DNA of 64,000 nt, taken from CBFFRJ01 sp965644225. GTDB taxonomy: Bacteria; Pseudomonadota; Gammaproteobacteria; Enterobacterales; Enterobacteriaceae. The first letter of the stretch is position 1, and each line of letters begins with the position of its first letter. The stretch spans positions 12,346 through 76,345 of the forward strand of contig NZ_CBFFRJ010000006.1 in assembly GCF_965644225.1 (NCBI RefSeq), read 5' to 3'. The notes under the pieces were generated by a model. It was not told the origin of the DNA. It was given only the letters and a program-made list of their open reading frames with translations, and did no database searches. Below, piece by piece: positions 62,822-64,000 of the stretch. Position numbers and translations under genes: made by a program.

Positions 62822-63838
62822 TACAGGCCTCGCTCGCGGGTCCAGATACGTACGGGTTGCCGGGCATGCAGTTCACTTACTCCGGCGGCCACCACGCGTT
62901 CACCCTGATTTAGCCCCTGAGTAATCACCACCCCCTGGCGGGTAACCTGGCCGACGGCGACCTTTCTGTCCTCAAGATAAAGCTGGTCGCCGTCCCCTTT
63001 CACCACCCATACGTGAGGTTCATTACGCTGGCTGTTATCAGGATTAAAGACCGCTTCAACCGGCACGACCAGCGCATTGTCGCCTGAACTGGCAGGCAGG
63101 TTGCCAGGATTAATGGTGACGGTCCCGCTGACGCCCCCCACCGAAGGGAAATCAGCCGGGCGCGGCATGGTCAGAATAACCTGCCAGGTCAGGGTGCTGC
63201 TGTCGCTGCTGCCGGTATGTTCTTTATACTCCGCCGTGAACTGGCGGTCCGGCATGCTGTTTATTGTGACTCGCGGCCGGTATTTCGCGTTGCGAATATC
63301 AAGGGCGGTGAACAGGTTTTCCGGAACGTTAAACACCACATCGAGCACGTCGGTGCGTGTCAGGGTGACTACCGGCTGCCCGGCGGCGATAACCTGGTGG
63401 TTACGGACCGGGACACTGGCTGCAACGCCGCTGAACGGCGCGGTGAGTGTCATATGTTCCCGCTCTTCGCGGGCGATTTTAAGTGCCGCATTTGCGCTGT
63501 CGCGACTGGCACGCTGAACGTCCATCTCAGCCTGTGAAATCGCCTGGCGGCCAGCCAGGGTCTGGAAACGGTCGAACTGGCGCTGGGCAAGCGTTGCCGC
63601 GGCCTGTCGTTCGTTTAAGCGCTGCTGCGCTTCCTGCGCATTCAGCCTTGCCAGTATCTGCCCCTGGGTGATATTTGCCGCCCTGGCGGACCTCAAGGGA
63701 TTCAATTCGTCCGCCGCGCTTAAATGATAAATCGGTGGCGTCCCCGGATTCGATACGAGCGGGGAAAACACGTTGTTGTGTATCGCCAATAGCAGCAACT
63801 TCCGAAACTTTTGGAAGGTGCGATTTAATCGGTGGGGT
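62821..63838 (-). pseudogene. RND efflux membrane-fusion protein, frameshifted and lacking a normal start
   Basis: From about 63676 down, the frame encodes a periplasmic adaptor (QGQILARLNAQEAQQRLNER coiled coil; APFSGVAASVPVRNHQVIAA lipoyl half). Upstream, the matching sequence RIESGDATDLSFKRGGRIES and LEVRQGG lies in a different frame. Removing one base from TTT at 63674-63676 would rejoin them as GGN-ITQGQ. That upstream frame hits TGA just before 63838, and no signal peptide or start is found. The MFP stop and RND start overlap (TAATG), so this was an operon. Confidence 0.82.
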
Positions 63839-64000
63839 TCAGTGGAGTCCTTATCTGTATTAGCCTTACCTTAGCTGAGCTGTATGATCTCTCTGTAAGA
63901 CGTATACGATCACTTTTTTCTGGTGAATATTTGCTCTCGATTATTCTATGAATGGCAAAGAATACCCTCATTTTGCACATTATTTACGCTATTCCGGCCA
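63839..64000. other. Window edge upstream of the broken efflux operon
   Basis: No gene is supported. On the minus strand a short stretch reading GKANTDKDSTEP in a third frame might be a trace of the lost lipoprotein-like N-terminus of the adaptor, following a stop codon where the lipobox would be. The promoter would lie here or beyond the window. Confidence 0.35.

Overview
The window is a chromosomal segment from a member of the Enterobacteriaceae. From 1 to about 44.2 kb the gene order follows the E. coli recA-nrd region closely: norR, gutQ, the sorbitol operon, mltB, pncC, recA, recX, alaS, csrA, a Ser/Arg tRNA cluster, yqaB, yqaA, gshA, micA, luxS, emrBA-mprA, ygaHZ, proXWV, nrdFEIH, ygaM, ygaC, alaE and yqaE. 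The proteins are close to but distinct from the E. coli ones. An ERIC repeat and several dispersed CCCTCTCC..GGAGAGGG palindromes fit an Enterobacter-like genus, but the genus cannot be fixed by eye.

Layout. 1-6.2 kb holds the 3' part of norR and the glucitol/sorbitol PTS operon on the minus strand, with repeated TGAAAG motifs upstream of srlA. 6.5-10.2 kb holds mltB and a three-gene zinc-type ABC transporter preceded by a near-perfect Zur box and a 36-codon ORF. 10.3-16.7 kb is the SOS/translation block (pncC, recA with LexA box, recX, alaS, csrA) and the tRNA cluster. 17-28.8 kb holds yqaB, a frameshifted yqaA, gshA, the MicA small RNA, luxS, an AraC regulator convergent with a type-2 LeuA, a periplasmic FKBP protein, the EmrAB-MprA pump and the YgaZH exporter. 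29-38 kb holds a YgaY-like transporter, the ProU glycine-betaine importer, and a LysR-controlled set of aldehyde dehydrogenase, DJ-1/PfpI protein and nitroreductase. 38.2-44.2 kb holds the class Ib ribonucleotide reductase operon with paired NrdR boxes, then ygaM, ygaC, alaE and yqaE.

From 44.3 kb the order departs from E. coli and the region looks accessory. It holds an unrecognised 273-residue protein; dcm with a one-base frameshift; lemA and a DUF3137 gene with an in-frame amber codon; a GyrI/SbmC-like gene; a cold-shock gene with cold box and a small zinc-ribbon partner; mmuP collapsed by an internal deletion beside an intact mmuM under MetJ boxes; a Fur-boxed iron/haem module (ChaN lipoprotein, private TonB, TonB-dependent receptor, YncE-like propeller); an anchored alpha/beta hydrolase; a PagP homologue; and an RND efflux pair broken by an in-frame opal codon and a frameshift. 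Of six damaged genes in the window, five lie in this last third. The iron/haem module is the most complete distinctive system. The cluster of broken genes is the most unusual pattern and should first be tested against sequencing error.
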